This document shows, piece after piece, positions 7,567 to 15,644 of a stretch of DNA of 21,758 bases. The notes under the pieces were generated by a model. The model had not been told where the DNA came from. It ran no database searches and saw only the letters and a list, made by a program, of their open reading frames with translations. The position numbers were made by a program, and so were the translations under genes. Positions within the stretch are counted from its first letter, which is position 1; each line of letters opens with the position of its first letter. Source of the DNA: Chrysochromulina tobinii (Eukaryota > Haptophyta > Prymnesiales > Chrysochromulinaceae); contig JWZX01000777.1 of the NCBI GenBank assembly GCA_001275005.1, forward strand, positions 1 through 21,758, written 5' to 3'.

Positions 7567-8394
7567 TCACACCGCCGTCGCGACCGCCGCGGGCACACTC
7601 GGTTCCACTCGGGGCCCACTCGATGCCGAACGCCAAGCTACACGCGAGCGAGCGGCCCTTTGCATAGTGACCACGGCTGCCAGGCTGTGAATTGCATTGG
7701 CTGTGAATGTCACGGATGCCTGGCTCACCTCTGCCGTGGCGCGAGCCTGCAGGTCTTCCTCGGTGAGGACTTCTTTCTTGCACAGCGGGCAGCTTGGAAC
7801 GCCGTTTGCGTACTCTCGACGAATCAGCCACCGGTCGATGCATTCGGCATGAAACTTGTGGGAGCATGGGAGCTCGCGCAACTGGTCGCCAGCTACAAGA
7901 GTGCAGAGGCACACCGGACATTCGTCGTTGCCATCGTTGCCATCGGGCGTTGCGGCTTGACTGCTGTCACGAGGCAGCACTGCACTCTTGGTGGTTGGAG
8001 CGTACGCGCATGTTGGAAGCCGGGAGATAGCAAGCCGAATGGAGCGGCCACGGTCTGCAACTTGACTCGTAGTCTGCTGCTGCTGCCTCGCATCACGTCT
8101 GCGTTGATCGCGACGGACAAAATAGAGACAGATCACGACCAGAATCCAAACGGGGATCGAATACCATTGATAATAAGCTTCAGGATCCTGGCAGTAGCAA
8201 CGGCCTCTGATCAAAATGAGTTGCGTGAGGCAACGGACTTCAACAAAGTCCCCAGAGTTGTTGTACAAGCTTTCGTTCGATGCTAAGAGACGATTAGTGA
8301 TACATGCAGCAGCCGCATCAGCAGGTTCAGCACCCGCATTGTACTCTTGAGTTTGTGCTGGCAGAGTCCACGCGTCCGCCGTATGCATAGACAT
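7567..8394 (-). CDS. Single-pass membrane RING-H2 protein, putative E3 ubiquitin ligase
   Basis: The 275-residue protein has a Cys-containing N-terminal segment of about 76 residues with possible N-glycosylation sites (NES at 40, NNS at 45-46). One transmembrane helix follows at about 77-93 (WYSIPVWILVVICLYFV), ended by a strongly basic stop-transfer (RRDQRRRDAR). A C3H2C3 RING-H2 finger lies at 159-205: CPVC, then CSHKFHAEC, then a slightly long insert (IDRWLIRREYANGVPS), then CPLC. The layout resembles ATL/Goliath-type membrane E3 ligases, which recruit E2 enzymes through the RING and ubiquitinate membrane or secretory-pathway proteins. The Leu/Trp around the finger (DRWL) fits E2 binding. 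The C-terminal 65 residues are low complexity. There is no clear cleavable signal peptide, so the helix may act as a signal anchor. Substrate and compartment are unknown. Confidence 0.87.
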   Translation of the reverse strand: MSMHTADAWTLPAQTQEYNAGAEPADAAAACITNRLLASNESLYNNSGDFVEVRCLTQLILIRGRCYCQDPEAYYQWYSIPVWILVVICLYFVRRDQRRRDARQQQQTTSQVADRGRSIRLAISRLPTCAYAPTTKSAVLPRDSSQAATPDGNDGNDECPVCLCTLVAGDQLRELPCSHKFHAECIDRWLIRREYANGVPSCPLCKKEVLTEEDLQARATAEVSQASVTFTANAIHSLAAVVTMQRAARSRVAWRSASSGPRVEPSVPAAVATAV

Positions 8395-8910
8395 CTTGGA
8401 GGGACGCGACGAAAGTTTCCTTGAAAAGTCGCATGTGGGGAATCAGTCATCAGTCAGTCAGTTCGCGGTCCTCCCGCGCACACCTACAGGAGGGTTTCGT
8501 GGAAGACGAGGGTAGGGAAGAAAAGGGACATGACATGTTCGATGTTGAGGATTCGAGTGTGAAGGTCGATGTTCGAGCTAACATGAACTATGTCCGGGTC
8601 TCGGCGGCAGAGTGACCCACAGGCCGATTCGGAGGCCAAGTTTGCCTCGAGCCCACATATTGAAGATGACTCGAGCCCACATATTGTAACGACCGACACC
8701 CCGCGGAGGAACCAATAAATGCTTCACAGTTCACATACTACCCAACTCGATGAACGTCATGTTAAACGTCATGGGTATACATCGATGGAACGTGGTAGTT
8801 ATGCATGGGAGCATGCAGCAGGGGGGGGCTCTCGCGCGGTCGACTGTGGACGATGACTGTGGACTCACGCTCGTGACAGCAGGAGCTCGCCCTCTTCCAA
8901 GCATGGTCGC
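8395..8910. other. Intergenic region, 516 bp
   Basis: No supported gene. This is the 5' flank of the RING gene and the 3' flank of the minus-strand AprA-like gene. It includes a 17-bp exact direct repeat (CTCGAGCCCACATATTG) at 8646-8662 and 8670-8686, a plus-strand AATAAA at 8714-8719, and a G8 run at 8821-8828. Confidence 0.5.
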
Positions 8911-10485
8911 TCAGAGCAAGTTGGCCGGGCACGTGGAGAAGTTGCAGTCGGGGAAGGGCAGCGTGTCAGGCCACACGTAGCCGGGCGTCGAGAACATGTA
9001 GCTCGCGTGGGCGGCAAGGCTCGGGAAGAAGAGCTCAATGTAGTAGCCCACAAAGTGGCCTGGTTTGGTCGGCATGGGCGGAGTGGCGGTGTACGTGAAT
9101 GCGCCTTGCGAGGAGCGGTGAGGTTCGAGCGCGTCCTTGGCCCAGAAGCGCGGCACGAGGCAGTTGCCGCCGCCCTCCATAGGGGCCAAAGGCACCTCGC
9201 CGTGGGCCACCGAGCACTCTCCAGTCTCATTGTTGGCCATGCGAACCCAACGGAAGTCGCGGCGCTCGCTCGCGGTCTGGCCGGTGCGAAAGTACACCTT
9301 GGAGGGCACCGGCGCGCCTGTGGGCACCGTCACTGTGATCGTGCCCGTCACCTTATCCTTGAGCACGCTGAAGGTGGGGCGCGCCGTCGTGGGCGCACCG
9401 CTCGCCACCGAGTCGACAAAGGCGAGGACGGACTCGAGGACCTCGGGGATGGCCGTCGCTAGGGAGTGCTCGGAATTGGGCGCGATCAGCAGGTGCGACT
9501 CGCCCGGCATGGCCGTCGTCCAAGAGTTGTTGAGCGCCGTCCAGTCGAATTGCATAAACTCGTCGTCGCTCGAGCAGATCGCAAACTTGGGCAGGCGCGC
9601 GAGTTGCTTCGCGTAGCGCGGCGAGACGGGGTCGACGTAATCGAGGAGGAGATCGAAGATGGGCAAATCCATGTACTTGTTGATGTCTGCGTCGAGGTAG
9701 TCGCGGAAGGCGAAGGTCAGGCCCCCGAGCGACTGGCGCTGCAGGTGGACCGACTGCAGCAAGTTGGGCACAATCGGCACCAGTGGGAAGAGTGCGCGGA
9801 TGGTCACGCACGACTCGCACTCGGTCGCTCCGACCATCCACGTGGTCCAGCCGCGCTTCGAGGCGCCACCCACCGCCCAGCCGTCGATGCTCGCCAAGCC
9901 AAACTTCGCCGTGTACTGCTCGACCGCCTTCATGCACTGGAAGCCTGCCTTGACCATCGGGAAGCGCGGCAGCCACATCGGATTGTGCTCGGGGCGCGTG
10001 AGGAATTGATTCCACGCCCAAGCAATCATCGCATCCTCGGAGCGGGGCACCTTTCTAGGGTCCGACGGGTACACAATGTGGCAATTCGGGATCTGATAGA
10101 TGACCACGGCGATCGCCCCCGTGCGATTCCCGAGCGCGGCCGCGAGTGCCAGGTACTCATCGTTCGGGGCAGGCGGCTTGGGCGGGCCCTCGTTGCAGCC
10201 GCCCGTCATGACGGACAGGGCGAGCGTGTGGCGCACAGGGCCATTGGGCACGACGACCGCCACCTGGTGCGTCCACAGAGCGCCCGTAGGTCCGACCGCC
10301 TCCGCCTCCGTCATCCACTGCAAAGAGGTCACATTGAGGATATGCGCGGTGCCGCCGAGCGTCTTCACGCGCGCGCCCGTGTCGAACCACTTGAAGGCCG
10401 GCTCGGGCGTCTCGACGTACTCATCGATGGCGTTCTTGGCGGTGGCGGCGGCAAGCAGAAGGGACTGCAGAAAGAGGGGCTTCAT
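8911..10485 (-). CDS. Secreted PhoPQ-activated-pathogenicity-related / AprA-like alpha/beta hydrolase, copy A
   Basis: The 524-residue protein starts with a signal peptide (MKPLFLQSLLLAAATA). The reading frame stays open upstream to 10689, but the hydrophobic leader directly after this Met, and the divergent neighbour at 10556, favour 10485 (or 10491, two residues longer). It matches the PhoPQ-activated pathogenicity-related family, which includes the Dictyostelium secreted proliferation repressor AprA. Visible family landmarks are VAVVVPNG, a TGG segment, RSEDAMIAWAWNQFL, and an alpha/beta-hydrolase triad: Ser209 in GGASKRGWTTW, Asp308 in SSDDEF, and His340 in PNSEHS. A C-terminal beta-rich region follows, with several Cys in the last 60 residues. 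The family is secreted or periplasmic; the natural substrate is not established. It shares architecture and many motifs with the divergent gene at 10556-12229 and is clearly paralogous, though well diverged. Confidence 0.88.
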   Translation of the reverse strand: MKPLFLQSLLLAAATAKNAIDEYVETPEPAFKWFDTGARVKTLGGTAHILNVTSLQWMTEAEAVGPTGALWTHQVAVVVPNGPVRHTLALSVMTGGCNEGPPKPPAPNDEYLALAAALGNRTGAIAVVIYQIPNCHIVYPSDPRKVPRSEDAMIAWAWNQFLTRPEHNPMWLPRFPMVKAGFQCMKAVEQYTAKFGLASIDGWAVGGASKRGWTTWMVGATECESCVTIRALFPLVPIVPNLLQSVHLQRQSLGGLTFAFRDYLDADINKYMDLPIFDLLLDYVDPVSPRYAKQLARLPKFAICSSDDEFMQFDWTALNNSWTTAMPGESHLLIAPNSEHSLATAIPEVLESVLAFVDSVASGAPTTARPTFSVLKDKVTGTITVTVPTGAPVPSKVYFRTGQTASERRDFRWVRMANNETGECSVAHGEVPLAPMEGGGNCLVPRFWAKDALEPHRSSQGAFTYTATPPMPTKPGHFVGYYIELFFPSLAAHASYMFSTPGYVWPDTLPFPDCNFSTCPANLL

Positions 10486-10555
10486 CGGCATCACCGAGGC
10501 GCCGCGCGACTTCGTCAAACGCGCGGCTCGGCTCCGCCGCGCGGCCCGCGTAATC
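10486..10555. promoter_or_regulatory. Short divergent intergenic region of the AprA-like pair
   Basis: Only 70 bp separate the inferred start codons of the two divergent paralogues, so any core promoter is shared or lies within the coding leaders. It contains an 8-bp inverted repeat, CGCGCGGC (10520-10527) and GCCGCGCG (10536-10543), with an 8-nt loop. No TATA-like element is visible. Bidirectional promoter function is inference from the layout. Confidence 0.45.
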
Positions 10556-12229
10556 ATGGTGCGCATCGGGTTAGCCTTCCTTTTGCTCGTGCAGTCGACT
10601 CGGGCCCAGGACTTCTGCTCGCCCAAGAACATCTCCGCGGACGATGCTCCTTGCCACGGGTTCGACTGCCTCAAACAGTACTGCGACAAGGCGGACGCGA
10701 ACTACAAGTGGGAGGACACTGGCATTCGGCTGCACGGAACGCACCCTACGATAGCGGGTCACAACTGGACGGGCTACGTGATCAACATGACCTCGCAGAG
10801 TTGGCTCCGGCCCGAGGACTTTGACTTCTCGTGGTGCGGCAACAAGCCGATCGGGCACATTTGGTGGCACATACTCGTGATCGTAGTCCCGTCTACACTT
10901 CGCGATTCCAACGGTACCGCCTTCTTGTACATGACGGGTGGGGATAATGACGGCAACCCCATCCCGGACGCGGGCTCGGAGGACCTACTGGTCGCCGCGT
11001 ACGTGGCGCTTGAGACGGGCTCCATCGGCGCAGCGCTTTTCCAGGTGCCCAACCAGCACATAGTCTTTGCAGCCGATCCGCTCAAGAAGCACCGCTCCGA
11101 GGACGCGGTGATCGCCTTCACGTGGCAGCAGTACGTAGCCGACCCGGTGAGCACCGCGAGCGAGTGGCCACTGCGCCTGCCCATGACCAAGGCTGGCGTG
11201 CGCGCACTCGACACTATCAGTGCCTTCGTGGCGCAGTCGCTGCCTGGCGTTAAGCCCGTCGAACGCTTCGGGATCGCGGGCGCGTCCAAGCGCGGCTGGA
11301 CGACGTGGACGCTCGCAGCGGTGGACGCGCGCGTGGTGGCGGCGATGCCGATCGTGATGGACGAGTTGAACCTCATCCCGAACATCCACCACCACTACAA
11401 GAGCTACGGCGGCTGGAGCTTCGCGCTCGCCGATTACTGGGAGCTCAATTTCACCGCGTGCCTCGATCACCCGAACACGGCGGCCTTGATGAAGATCGTC
11501 GACCCTTACAGCTACGCCGAGCGACTTACGATGCCCAAGCTGATCATCAACTCGGGCATGGATGAGTTCTTCTTGCCCGATGACACGCATTGGTGGTGGG
11601 ACGAGATGCCCGAGCCCAAGCGCTTTCTGATGGTGCCCAACGCCGAGCACTCGGAGGCGACTGGAGTGCTCGAGCTCGTGCCCGACGCGGCCACATTCCT
11701 GAACGCGCTCATCGCGACCGACTTCGATGCGGCGACGCTGCCCAACTTCCGGCAGAGCACCGACCCCGCGAGCGGCGCCATCACCGTCACAGTCGAGCCC
11801 GCCGCCAAGGCGCGCCTCAAGGCAGTTCATTTGTGGCATGCGACCACATGCAACGGGGAGCGGCGCGACTTTCGGGTCCTCAACTCCGCGGGCTGGGGTC
11901 CGAGCGGCTCGTGCACGCCCTGCGGGTTCGGCGCCAAGGGCATATGCACCAACCTGAGGGTCCTGTGGAACGTGTCGACACTGAGCGAGCAGACGCCAGG
12001 CAGCGGTGTGTACGTGGGCGTCAAGCCGCCACCCGCCGACGGGCGCTGGGCGGCCTTCTTCATCGACGTGACCTGGGAGCAGACGGCGGCGGCGGCGGGT
12101 CCGCTCAGCTCGGGCTGGCCGGTGCTGCCATCTGGCGACTTCGAGTGGACGTCGCAGGTCTCCGTCGTGCCGAACACGTACCCCTTCGACGACTGCCATG
12201 GGAGCGGGTGCCAGGGCAAGCTCGTGTAG
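10556..12229 (+). CDS. Secreted PhoPQ-activated-pathogenicity-related / AprA-like alpha/beta hydrolase, copy B
   Basis: The 557-residue protein begins with a compact signal peptide, MVRIGLAFLLLVQSTRA, probably cleaved near Ala17. The frame is open further upstream, antisense to copy A, but this ATG precedes the only signal peptide. The triad can be read as Ser244 (AGASKRGWTTW), Asp336 (NSGMDEFFLPDDTHWWWDEM) and His365 (PNAEHSEATG). Other family motifs include WWHILVIVVPS, YMTGGDNDG and HRSEDAVIAFTWQQYVADP. Several N-glycosylation sequons (NIS, NWT, NMT, NFT) and paired Cys fit an extracellular protein. The C-terminal third is beta-rich with a CTPCGFG cluster and ends CHGSGCQGKLV. The function is probably that of a secreted hydrolase or signal protein; Dictyostelium AprA acts as a secreted proliferation repressor. 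Equivalent activity here is inference. Confidence 0.9.
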   Translation: MVRIGLAFLLLVQSTRAQDFCSPKNISADDAPCHGFDCLKQYCDKADANYKWEDTGIRLHGTHPTIAGHNWTGYVINMTSQSWLRPEDFDFSWCGNKPIGHIWWHILVIVVPSTLRDSNGTAFLYMTGGDNDGNPIPDAGSEDLLVAAYVALETGSIGAALFQVPNQHIVFAADPLKKHRSEDAVIAFTWQQYVADPVSTASEWPLRLPMTKAGVRALDTISAFVAQSLPGVKPVERFGIAGASKRGWTTWTLAAVDARVVAAMPIVMDELNLIPNIHHHYKSYGGWSFALADYWELNFTACLDHPNTAALMKIVDPYSYAERLTMPKLIINSGMDEFFLPDDTHWWWDEMPEPKRFLMVPNAEHSEATGVLELVPDAATFLNALIATDFDAATLPNFRQSTDPASGAITVTVEPAAKARLKAVHLWHATTCNGERRDFRVLNSAGWGPSGSCTPCGFGAKGICTNLRVLWNVSTLSEQTPGSGVYVGVKPPPADGRWAAFFIDVTWEQTAAAAGPLSSGWPVLPSGDFEWTSQVSVVPNTYPFDDCHGSGCQGKLV

Positions 12230-12896
12230 GGTCACAGGGAGTTTTGAACGCTTCTCAAGGGGGTAGGGGCGGAGCTATGATTAGTGACCGGAAAGTTCAC
12301 ACCTACGCGAGGAAACGGTGATGGTCCGGTGTCAGACGATCATTTGGAACTATTACTATACCTAGTACGGCTTTATTGTTTATACCCGACCGGTGCGGAT
12401 CGTTATACGTTAATTCCGTCTGGTCTTGATTCGTCGTAACCTCTAAACCTGTGCGGGCGCGACTCCATGTAAACTCCATGCCGATGCCTGACTCCCGCTC
12501 GTGAACAGCCGCGTGCGGTAAGAGCGTAAGTCTCTAGGCTGTACGTACCCGCGGACGAGATCGCGACCCGTCCGATCGTTACTCTAAGTTAAGACCTTAA
12601 CGCGGTTATAAGATACATGCAGGCAGGTGAAAGGCGAGAGGATAGGCTGTCGATCTCGTCACCGTCGGCGACGAATCCCTGGGAACCCAATTCTAACTCG
12701 GGCGAAATCCCGTCGGCAGTCGGCACCAACGCTGTGGAAAGTGGGTGGTGACGAAACTATCGACAGATCGGGAAGAGTCCGCGGAGTCCAAAGTTGGCTT
12801 TTCTCAAGCTCAACGAAGACTGACAGGCAGGACAGCCATCCTGCTCGCTGCTCTCTCTCTGCTCAGCTCGACAGTCAAAGCCAAACCAGCGACAAG
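12230..12896. other. Intergenic region, 667 bp
   Basis: A drop in GC is obvious from about 12335 to 12625. It contains a duplicated ACTCCATG (about 12462-12480), an inverted pair GTTAAG-AC-CTTAAC (12588-12601) and a TATA-like GTTATAAGAT at about 12604-12613. The last could serve the gene starting at 12897. An open frame runs through 12627-12896 but has no ATG and no recognisable content. No tRNA fold was found. Confidence 0.5.
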
Positions 12897-13553
12897 ATGG
12901 CTCACCAGAGATCCAGCCGCCTCAACGTCGAGATCTTCGGCAACCCAGCCGCGTCGAACAGAATCAAGACGCTCGCCACCGAGAGGGCGGAGAATGATGA
13001 AGCCCACGACACGTCCATGGGCACGCACAACTTGAGCATGACCGGAGACATGCCGATCGCTCAGCCGAACATGCTAGCGCTCCTCACATACCTTAATACG
13101 GCAATCGAGCGAGGCGACAGCAGGATGGAACTGGAAAGGCGCGCCATCGACGTGGCCAAGTACATGGGCGCCAGCCGTCCCATCACCGCGGTCAACTGCG
13201 TAATCGCCGCATGCCTTCTCATCATGCAACCGAAAAGGTTCAAGGGCGCCAAAGCGGCCGCTCAGGCGTGCGACTGCAGCATGTCAAATTGCCACAAGTG
13301 GCTCAAGTTGCTGCGCGACAAAATCCACGAAGAAATGGCAGACGACACGGCGAGCGGCAGCCGCGAGGCTGCCCCATTGGCGCAACTTGAGCAGCCCACT
13401 ATGGATGACACTCCGGCCGAGACCGACTCGCTCGCCGAAGCTAACACGATCGCCTCCCTCATCCTCTTGGGCCACTGCGCCCCGTCGGTCGACCTCGACC
13501 TACGGGAGGCCGCACCCAGCTCGACTGGACCGCCTTCGTTCCCCAGGTTATAA
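12897..13553 (+). CDS. Small protein with a possible TFIIB/cyclin-type repeat
   Basis: The 218-residue protein starts at an ATG in good context (AAGATGG). Residues about 76-146 (MELERRAIDVAKYMGASRPI..., KRFKGAKAAAQACDCSMSNCHKWLKLLRD) resemble one TFIIB-type cyclin repeat: an RxP-like turn, an Ala-rich helix, a basic stretch, then a short helix-turn-helix-like end. No N-terminal zinc ribbon and no second repeat can be seen, so it is not a complete TFIIB or Brf. The N-terminal 50 residues and the Asp/Glu/Pro-rich C-terminus (about 150-218) look disordered. The resemblance is weak and based on pattern only; it may be a lineage-specific protein. It is convergent with the exonuclease gene, with 106 bp between the two stop codons. 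Confidence 0.6.
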   Translation: MAHQRSSRLNVEIFGNPAASNRIKTLATERAENDEAHDTSMGTHNLSMTGDMPIAQPNMLALLTYLNTAIERGDSRMELERRAIDVAKYMGASRPITAVNCVIAACLLIMQPKRFKGAKAAAQACDCSMSNCHKWLKLLRDKIHEEMADDTASGSREAAPLAQLEQPTMDDTPAETDSLAEANTIASLILLGHCAPSVDLDLREAAPSSTGPPSFPRL

Positions 13554-13605
13554 TAATGCTAAACTTACGATATGACTTCACCAACCATCAAAAAAGCCGC
13601 ACACC

Positions 13606-13683
13606 GGGATTCAGAAGCCGCGCTGTGCCATGTGTAACGAGCCGGACCGGACTGGGGATTCAGAAGTCGCGCTGTGCCATGTG
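13606..13683. repeat. 29-bp direct repeat overlapping the stop codon of the exonuclease gene
   Basis: Positions 13606-13634 and 13655-13683 are the same 29-bp sequence with one difference, offset 49 bp. The second copy contains the last codons and stop of the minus-strand exonuclease gene. The first copy repeats the same C-terminal codons (HMAQR-G/D-F) and stop in its 3' flank. Confidence 0.9.
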
Positions 13684-14856
13684 CGGGCCCTTGGCTGCTT
13701 TCGCCCCACTGATGGCTTCGTGCAGGCGCCGACTCGTAATCTGGCGCATCTCGTCCGCGCGGACCACATCCCCCCAAGCGGCGACCATAGCATGCAGGTG
13801 CGCCACGTCGGCGGCCGCATACTCCATGAGCGCCGGCGCGAGTGGCCGTGTCTTCCACACCTCGTATCTCCCGCCGAGCTCGGGCACGAAGAGAGCGTGC
13901 GCCAGCTTCTTAAGTTGGGCGAGGCTCTGGCCATGCTTGCCAGCGAGCAGGCTTGGACATGCCTCGAGCGCCTTGCCCAGGCCTGGCAGCCTGCCCTGGC
14001 TCAGCGGCCGTGACGAGGGCACGCAGCTCGAGGGCACGCTACCCGTGGCCACGCCGTCCGTGGTCGACCCACTCGGAGCGGCGGCGGCGGCGGCATCCAG
14101 ATGACGCGCACAGAGCACCTGGCAGTCGCACACGTTGGTGAGTCGGGTCTGGTGTAGGTGAAAGAGCGCATCGGCATCCGCGCGGCCGTCGAAGATGAGC
14201 TTTCGAGTGGCCGTCGACTCGAGCAGCGCACGCAGCCCACCCTCCTCAAAGGCGGATTGCTGCAGCCGATAGATATCGATGAGCACGGTGGGACTGCCAT
14301 CGTCGGCAGCGAGCTGCGCAAGGAGCATCTCGCCATCACGGCACAGGTTGATACCCTCAAAATCGACAGCTACGCTGGCCACCTTGCCCAGACGATCGCA
14401 GTGCTCGCGGCACAAGGCGACCGTATCGACGAGCACCGGCCCCGCCCCATCACCTCGACTGCCAACTACCGCAGCCAGCACCGCCTCAAGCGACATGGGT
14501 GCCTTTGGCACCCCATGCACAATCTCGCGAACGACGAGGCGATCCGCATGCGAAAACGTGCACGTACTAGCGCACCTGTAGCCCCTGTAGGTGCGTTGGA
14601 AACAGACACCGCCTCGCACATTGCACGCCGTCATCTGGCCAGGGTTGCGCATGTCGGGTCGAGCGTCAAATTGAACCCTTGTGCCCTCCTTGAGCGCGTC
14701 GCCATCGTTGATCTGCGTTCTGTGCACAAATATCTTCCCAGCGCCTTCCGTCCGTTCAATGAAGCCCCATCCCAAGTTGCCGCCATCATCGCCGCGCTTC
14801 CACATGACGACGATGCCATCTTCTGACATGGGCGTTTTCCGCTTGTTCTTGCCCAT
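13660..14856 (-). CDS. Cold-shock domain - zinc finger - RNase D/EXD1-like 3'-5' exonuclease fusion
   Basis: The 398-residue protein starts at the only in-frame ATG near the domain (MGKNKRKTPMSEDG). The frame is open upstream to 15021 but contains no ATG. Residues about 13-80 form a cold-shock/S1-like nucleic-acid-binding domain (GWGFIERTEGAGKIFVHRTQ). Next is an atypical CCCH finger (C85, C95, C99, H103; spacing 9-3-3). Residues about 158-365 are a DEDDy 3'-5' exonuclease: motif I Asp165-Phe-Glu167, motif II in IFDGRADADALFH (Asp227 or Asp229), and motif III Tyr346-x3-Asp350 in EYAAADVAHLHAM. An Ala/Ser-rich insert (about 253-290) lies between motifs II and III. The exonuclease is closest in style to EXD1/RNase D proteins, which trim or bind structured RNA. 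The fused RNA-binding modules suggest substrate selection. No presequence is visible. Confidence 0.85.
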   Translation of the reverse strand: MGKNKRKTPMSEDGIVVMWKRGDDGGNLGWGFIERTEGAGKIFVHRTQINDGDALKEGTRVQFDARPDMRNPGQMTACNVRGGVCFQRTYRGYRCASTCTFSHADRLVVREIVHGVPKAPMSLEAVLAAVVGSRGDGAGPVLVDTVALCREHCDRLGKVASVAVDFEGINLCRDGEMLLAQLAADDGSPTVLIDIYRLQQSAFEEGGLRALLESTATRKLIFDGRADADALFHLHQTRLTNVCDCQVLCARHLDAAAAAAPSGSTTDGVATGSVPSSCVPSSRPLSQGRLPGLGKALEACPSLLAGKHGQSLAQLKKLAHALFVPELGGRYEVWKTRPLAPALMEYAAADVAHLHAMVAAWGDVVRADEMRQITSRRLHEAISGAKAAKGPHMAQRDF

Positions 14857-15644
14857 CACTAGCTGCGAAGGGAACGAGACGGTCGCGGGAGCGACGACGA
14901 GGCCCTGCTTTGGAAGAATTCCGCAGAGCTCTGGGACCAGAAAGGCAGTCAGTTTTTGTCGCCGCCCCCCGCGCAAGGACGGCTTGCTTTGCGGCTTGAC
15001 GGCTCCGCTGCCCTCGGTCAATACAAGTAACTAGTATAGTATACTAAGGACTCGCTCTCATCTCCGGGCCCTCTACTCACAATTGTTGCTATCTTGAGTA
15101 TTATTGTGTGAGGTCGTGCTTTCCCATCGCGCGCACAGGCCTCAGGGCGGGGTGATCCCTCCTGCTTGCTGCCCGTGTAGATGCTGCTGGGCGGGATTGT
15201 GGCAGATGATCAGGTGGGGGGCTACGTATTGCTGATGCTGTCATGGTATTACCACTTTTCGACCTGTGTGGGGCGTGACGGGTCTTTGACTCGGGTGTGG
15301 GTGTCAGATGATCTGGAGCGGTGCCTGTCTTGGCCGGTCTTTTTCACCTCGAAATTCGAACCTCCGAAAAAGGGCGTGCGAACGTTTCAAGCGCACAAAG
15401 CCGTTAACGCGTAAGCTTAACGTTAAACGTAAGCGACGGCGATCGTAACGCTTTTGGCTTTTCACATAAATACGAAGACGAGACCGATCTCAGTCAGCAC
15501 GCGTCAGTTATAATTGGACCGCGAGCTATCGTATGTTTGTGCAGATGAAGCTCTCTGGCTGACTGTAGCTCTCCACAAGACCAAGATATGGAGCCGTACC
15601 CACGTCCTCGGACCTCGCCTGCCACCGCTGCGCTCGCTCCTCTT
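14857..15644. other. Intergenic region, 788 bp
   Basis: This interval is the 5' flank of the exonuclease gene and the 3' flank of TBCD, both on the minus strand. The first about 165 bp is in frame with the exonuclease but has no ATG. A 10-bp palindrome TAGTATACTA lies at 15037-15046. A cluster of palindromes (CGTTAACG, TAAGCTTA, TTAACGTTAA) lies at 15402-15426. A short ORF at 15181-15414 shows no recognisable features and is not called. Confidence 0.5.

Noticed and set aside
8421-8615. 64-codon ORF between the RING gene and the AprA-like gene
   Set aside because: Short, no recognisable motif, no sign of a gene beyond an open frame.
10486-10689. N-terminal extension of AprA-like copy A (68 residues)
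   Set aside because: It overlaps the start of the divergent gene, is basic and featureless, and lies upstream of an excellent signal peptide at 10485.
9466-10824. 452-codon open frame opposite AprA-like copy A
   Set aside because: Arg/His/Gly-rich with no domain, antisense to a gene with clear family motifs; a composition artefact.
10985-12235. 416-codon minus-strand frame opposite AprA-like copy B
   Set aside because: Same reasoning: low-information antisense frame over a well-supported secreted hydrolase.
12627-12896. In-frame upstream extension of the TFIIB-like protein
   Set aside because: No ATG in the stretch, composition unlike the protein, and a good start context exists at 12897.
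14857-15021. In-frame 55-residue extension of the exonuclease gene
   Set aside because: The frame is open but has no ATG; the first ATG is at 14856, just before the cold-shock domain.
15340-15375. Minus-strand GGTTCGAAT resembling a tRNA T-loop
   Set aside because: The flanking bases do not form a T stem, and no acceptor or anticodon arm could be found at proper spacing.
15181-15414. 77-codon ORF starting at an ATG in the TBCD 3' flank
   Set aside because: No domain, signal or compositional support; probably chance in an intergenic region.
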